A DNA stretch of 10,144 nt, taken from NCBI GenBank assembly GCA_023132995.1, contig JAGLXI010000084.1, positions 1 through 10,144 of the forward strand, given 5' to 3'. The translations under genes were made by a program, and so were the position numbers. This document shows, in pieces, positions 7,234-10,144 of this stretch. Every line of letters starts with the position of its first letter. Positions within the stretch are counted from its first letter, which is position 1. The notes beneath the pieces are model-generated. The model worked only from the letters and a program-made list of their open reading frames with translations. It had not been told where the DNA came from and did not search any database. The DNA comes from Candidatus Zixiibacteriota bacterium. GTDB taxonomy: Bacteria; Zixibacteria; MSB-5A5; GN15; FEB-12.

Positions 7234-8725
7234 CGGCTATCGCGTCGAGCTGCGAGAGGTCTTCATCCCGATTGTAAAGCATCTGGAAATCAATCTTCCC
7301 CTGTCTGATCACGTCTATGAAGATATCCACGATCTCTGGGTCGAACTGTATCCCTTTGTATTTGACCAGTTCTGAAACGGCTTGGCGCAGGTCGGCGCCC
7401 TTGCGATAAGGCCGGTTGGACATGATGGCCTCAAACGTGTCGACCACCGCCAGGAGTCTCCCCTCGATGGGAATGGCGTCTCCTTTCAGCCCGTTCGGGT
7501 ATCCGGAGCCGTCGTATGATTCGTGGTGGGCGGTGATGTAGGGAATGGCCGGCCGGAAGAGATCGATGCCGTCGATAATCATCAGGCCCACCTCGGGATG
7601 AGCCTCCATCTGCTTGCGTTCGTGGTCAGTTAGCTTCCCGGGTTTGTTGAGAATACTGTCCGGCACTCCGATTTTTCCGATGTCGTGCAAAGAGCAGCCC
7701 ATGACCAGATCGCTGATCCTGTGTTCGTCCCAACCCATGTGGCGGGCGACAAGTTCCGCCATCGCCGAGACGCGATCAGTGTGACCGGCGGTACATGCGT
7801 CGCGCGCTTCAATTGCATTGGCCAGCGCGCGGATCGCCTCGAGATATGACGTACGCAGGTCCTGGTACAGGCGGTGGTTGGCCAGGGATGCCGCGGCCGA
7901 GTTGGCCAGGATGGACAACACGTCGAGTTGGCCGGGAGTGAGCTGATCGAACCTGCTCCGTATCAGGATGTTGATCACTCCGTGCAGCCGCCGCCGCGCG
8001 AAGAGCGGCTGTGATATGAATATCCGGGTCAGGGCCTCGGCACCCTTCCCGGTCTCCTCGCCCTGAATTACCGGCTGCGTGCTCTTGGTATAAGTGAAGT
8101 TCTCTATCGTACCGTCATCCAGCACTTCGCCCGACAGTGATTCATCGTCCGACTCATGAACCCTGCTGATCGGCTCCCTTGATGCGGGATCGGTCTCGAT
8201 GATACCCACCGCCGCGGCCGCCATTTCCTTCTTGCACGATCTGGCCACCATCATGAGGATGTCCTTGATATGTACCTCGGCGCCGGTGGCGCCAACCACC
8301 TTCAGGAACTCCACCTGCCCTTTCAGTTGCAGGTTTTCGCGAAGCACTCTCTGATGGTCCAGACCGCGCTTGACAGTCGCTTTGAGCAATTCCAGCCGAA
8401 AGGGCTTGACCAGGAAATCGTAAGCACCCCTGGTAAGAACGGAGATGGCGGTTTCAAGAGTCGGGTGGGCCGTCATGAGGATTACGATGGCATTACCATG
8501 GTGACGCAAGGTGGTTTCAAGCACCTGTATCCCCGAGTGCTCACCCATTATCAGGTCGGTAAGAACCAGGTCGACCGGATGCTGCTCAATATACTCGAGA
8601 GCCTGGGCAGGGTCGGAGAGCGCCTTGATGCAGTACTTTTCGGATGCCAGGGCTTCCTGGATTATACTGCAAATGTAACGCTCGTCATCGACCACCAGGA
8701 TGTTCGTCAGGCTGCCGCCTATCAT
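7211..8725 (-). CDS. Response regulator with REC, GAF-like and HD-GYP domains (predicted c-di-GMP phosphodiesterase)
   Basis: 504 residues. Start ATG 8725-8723, preceded by GAAAGG at about 6-base spacing. The REC domain (about 7-120) has the acidic pair D13-D14, phosphoacceptor D57 (LTDLIM), T85 (MTAH) and K107 (VKPF). A helix (120-142) leads to a GAF-like region (about 150-285; IFISQPLFARRRLHGVINIL, then LDVLSILANSAAASLANHRL). A helical linker (286-308) joins the HD-GYP domain (about 295-485): GHTDRVS at 314-320, catalytic HD at 347-348 (HDIGK), H376, HH at 400-401, and DGSGYPNGL at 405-413. The family hydrolyses cyclic di-GMP, with phosphorylation of D57 likely controlling activity. No histidine kinase gene lies in the window. 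The gene follows lipA on the same strand after 101 bases, and its 3' end overlaps the site-2 protease gene. Confidence 0.95.
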   Translation of the reverse strand: MIGGSLTNILVVDDERYICSIIQEALASEKYCIKALSDPAQALEYIEQHPVDLVLTDLIMGEHSGIQVLETTLRHHGNAIVILMTAHPTLETAISVLTRGAYDFLVKPFRLELLKATVKRGLDHQRVLRENLQLKGQVEFLKVVGATGAEVHIKDILMMVARSCKKEMAAAAVGIIETDPASREPISRVHESDDESLSGEVLDDGTIENFTYTKSTQPVIQGEETGKGAEALTRIFISQPLFARRRLHGVINILIRSRFDQLTPGQLDVLSILANSAAASLANHRLYQDLRTSYLEAIRALANAIEARDACTAGHTDRVSAMAELVARHMGWDEHRISDLVMGCSLHDIGKIGVPDSILNKPGKLTDHERKQMEAHPEVGLMIIDGIDLFRPAIPYITAHHESYDGSGYPNGLKGDAIPIEGRLLAVVDTFEAIMSNRPYRKGADLRQAVSELVKYKGIQFDPEIVDIFIDVIRQGKIDFQMLYNRDEDLSQLDAIAVSEKEPA

Positions 8726-8745
8726 CTGTCGCCTTTCGTTATTAA

Positions 8746-8778
8746 CCTTTTCTTCTATCGGAAGCCATTCCGAAAAGG
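8746..8778 (-). other. Possible stem-loop in the leader of the HD-GYP regulator gene
   Basis: Read on the - strand, CCTTTT (8778-8773) pairs with AAAAGG (8751-8746), and directly inside it CGGAA (8772-8768) pairs with TTCCG (8763-8759) around a TGGC loop, leaving a 7-base bulge on one side. It ends about 20 bases before the start codon and just above the ribosome binding site. It has no trailing T run, so it is not a normal terminator for lipA. It may be an mRNA leader structure or an operator. Confidence 0.3.
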
Positions 8779-8826
8779 AAACAGGGCGGGGATCTTCTGT
8801 CCAAAGATTGATCCGCTGTGCGTCTG

Positions 8827-9681
8827 TTATGCTTGGTGAAACATCTCGGCCCGGTACGACGACCTGACCAGCGGTGCCGACATAACTTTTTTGATACCCG
8901 CTTTTTGGGCCTGCCGCCCAAGAGACTCAAACTCATCTGGAGGAAGGTAGCGGACCACCCCGTGATGGTCCTTTGACGGCGAGAGGTACTGGCCGATGGT
9001 CAGGATAGATATGCCGGCAGTGGCCAGATCGCCGAAGACCCGGATCAGTTCCTCGGTCCTCTCCCCTAATCCGACCATCAGGCCGGACTTGGTAATGATA
9101 CCTGAGTGGCCGCGGACGTAACTCAGAAGTTGCAGCGATCGCCGATAGTCGGCTCCCGGCCGGACGGAGGGATACAGTCGGGGCACGGTCTCGATGTTAT
9201 GATTGAAAACGTCCGGCCCGGCCTCGATGATGGTATCGGCGGCGCCGGGAGAGTTTCTGAAATCCGGTGTCAGCAGTTCCACCGTCGCCTCGGGGAGTTG
9301 CAGACGTATCTGGCGCACCGTCTCGGCAAAGTGAGAGGCTCCGCCGTCGGGAAGATCATCACGCGTCACCGACGTGACGACGATGTGCTTGAGTTCAAGT
9401 TGACGCGCCATCGCTGCTACTCGGGCCGGTTCGTCGCTCTGGACGGGCGCCGGCCGCCCGGTGCCGATGTTGCAGAAGCGGCAATTACGCGTGCAGGTAG
9501 GCCCTAAGATCAGAAAGGTCGCCGTGCCCCGATCGAAACACTCACCCCGGTTGGGGCAGTTGGCCGCGCGGCAGACCGTCTCCAGACCGTAGTCGGTCAG
9601 CAGGTGGCTCACCCGCCGGTAATGGGAGCTGCCAAAGGCTTTCACCTTGAGCCAGTCCGGCTTTCGAGAGGTTGGAATCAT
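8827..9681 (-). CDS. lipA: Lipoyl synthase (radical SAM)
   Basis: 284 residues from the ATG at 9681-9679. The frame opens further to GTG 9729 (300 residues), but LipA proteins normally begin a few residues before the K-P-x-W-L-K motif, here KPDWLKVK at 7-14, so the shorter form is preferred. Its Shine-Dalgarno (GAGG, 3 bases away) is poor. The auxiliary cluster cysteines are C37, C42 and C48 (CRAANCPNRGEC). The radical SAM cluster is C63-x3-C67-x2-C70 (CTRNCRFC). The C-terminal RSSY motif (273-276) supplies the serine that ligates the auxiliary cluster. Other family stretches are VTSVTRDDLPDGGA, FNHNIETVPRLY, KSGLMVGLGE and LTIGQYLSPSKDH. The enzyme inserts two sulfurs into octanoyl groups carried on lipoyl domains, in the cytoplasm. 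No lipB, lplA or dehydrogenase gene is adjacent within the window. Confidence 0.97.
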   Translation of the reverse strand: MIPTSRKPDWLKVKAFGSSHYRRVSHLLTDYGLETVCRAANCPNRGECFDRGTATFLILGPTCTRNCRFCNIGTGRPAPVQSDEPARVAAMARQLELKHIVVTSVTRDDLPDGGASHFAETVRQIRLQLPEATVELLTPDFRNSPGAADTIIEAGPDVFNHNIETVPRLYPSVRPGADYRRSLQLLSYVRGHSGIITKSGLMVGLGERTEELIRVFGDLATAGISILTIGQYLSPSKDHHGVVRYLPPDEFESLGRQAQKAGIKKVMSAPLVRSSYRAEMFHQA

Positions 9682-9769
9682 AATCCTCGGCTTGTTGCCT
9701 TGTTGCTCGTGGTATGGGCCGAACGCCACACTACCACCGTATGTATGCTCAATTCGAGCTATCCCTCAA

Positions 9770-9796
9770 AATATATGGGAAGTTACCGACAATCAA
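9770..9796 (-). promoter_or_regulatory. Candidate promoter for lipA
   Basis: On the - strand, TTGATT (9796-9791) is followed after 15 bases by TATATT (9775-9770), within CATATATT, the same core as the two + strand promoter decamers. Transcription would start near 9763, giving a leader of about 82 bases to the preferred lipA ATG or about 34 bases to the GTG at 9729. The spacer is at the short limit and the -35 is imperfect, so confidence is modest. Confidence 0.4.
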
Positions 9797-9830
9797 CATA
9801 AAGAGCCGGAATCCTCAAAGGAGATATCAC

Positions 9831-10144
9831 ATGTCATGTCGTCTGGTTGTATTATGTTGTCTGGTTGTGTTTGGGATGACGCTGACCGCGGACGCCGTCG
9901 ATAAGAATATGGCCCGCGCCGTCAGGCTTGACGAAACCAGGCTGGAGCAATTGCGAAGCAACCCCAATCTGGTGACCGTCGACACCTGCACCGTTATTAA
10001 CATTGACTCGCTGGTCTGGCTGATCGACAACTGGGTTGTCGGCGACGAACTGTACAAGGTCCTGCTCGATCCCGCTGCAAGCTGCAACATAAGTTATCCG
10101 TTTTCGGTGACGGAAGTGCATATCATCATGTACTTCTATGCCCC
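9831..10144 (+). CDS. Secreted protein of unknown function, N-terminal part
   Basis: ATG 9831 follows AAAGGAGA (9817-9824) at good spacing. The frame stays open through 104 codons to the window edge, so the gene is cut at its 3' end. Residues 1-20 form a signal peptide (SCRLVVLCCLVVFGMTLTA), with likely cleavage before D21, sending the product to the periplasm or outside. The two LVV blocks in it are encoded by an 18-base-spaced repeat of GTCTGGTTGT (9841 and 9859). The mature part begins with a charged helix (about 22-44), then has VDTCTVINIDSLVWLIDNWV and, later, a strand-rich stretch with SYPFSVTEVHIIMYFYA. Two mature cysteines, C53 and C85, could form a disulfide. The style suggests a beta-sandwich exported protein, but I do not recognise a family. 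It is divergent from lipA across about 150 bases. Confidence 0.8.
   Translation, partial: MSCRLVVLCCLVVFGMTLTADAVDKNMARAVRLDETRLEQLRSNPNLVTVDTCTVINIDSLVWLIDNWVVGDELYKVLLDPAASCNISYPFSVTEVHIIMYFYA

Noticed and set aside
8270..8839. 189-codon + strand frame opposite the response regulator
   Set aside because: It lies opposite the well-supported REC domain and has no recognisable motif.
9827..10121. Two overlapping - strand frames opposite the last secreted gene
   Set aside because: The + strand frame has a strong ribosome binding site and a signal peptide; the opposing frames have neither.

Overview
The window reads as an ordinary bacterial chromosome segment. It is compact, moderately G+C-rich (roughly 60% on the lines I sampled by eye), and has seven substantial protein genes on both strands plus partial genes at both ends. 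No tRNA, rRNA, CRISPR array, insertion sequence or phage gene was seen. The gene set is a secreted Tricorn-type protease, a membrane polyferredoxin, an EGY-like site-2 protease, an HD-GYP response regulator, a lipoyl synthase and a short secreted protein of unknown type. This suits a Gram-negative, probably uncultured lineage such as a candidate phylum of the FCB/Zixibacteria kind. That placement is an inference from gene style, not something the sequence proves.

Left part (1-1428, + strand): the last 66 codons of an ABC-transporter ATPase with a TOBE domain (MalK/UgpC type), then a possible tiny single-span membrane ORF overlapping its stop. A 333-residue DUF4062 protein follows, with a strong ribosome binding site. 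It looks like an accessory gene placed behind a transport operon, and its base composition is lower in G+C than the genes that follow.

Centre (1513-4785, - strand): a complete 1090-residue Tricorn protease homologue with a signal peptide, two beta-propellers, a PDZ domain and an S41 catalytic core with all expected catalytic residues. It converges on the DUF4062 gene and diverges from the polyferredoxin gene.

Right-centre (4922-7233, + strand): a polyferredoxin of the NapH/CcoG-like class and a membrane-embedded M50 metalloprotease. Both are preceded by the identical decamer ACATATATTG, whose TATATT sits so close to the ATG that both mRNAs may be leaderless. The first copy has a perfect TTGACA 16 bases upstream. 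The protease gene overlaps the convergent response-regulator gene by 23 bases.

Right part (7211-10144): lipA and then a REC-GAF-like-HD-GYP regulator on the - strand, divergent from a truncated gene for a small secreted protein on the + strand. I see no clear new multi-gene system. The most notable items are the DUF4062 protein with its uncharacterised C-terminal half and the shared leaderless-type promoter architecture.
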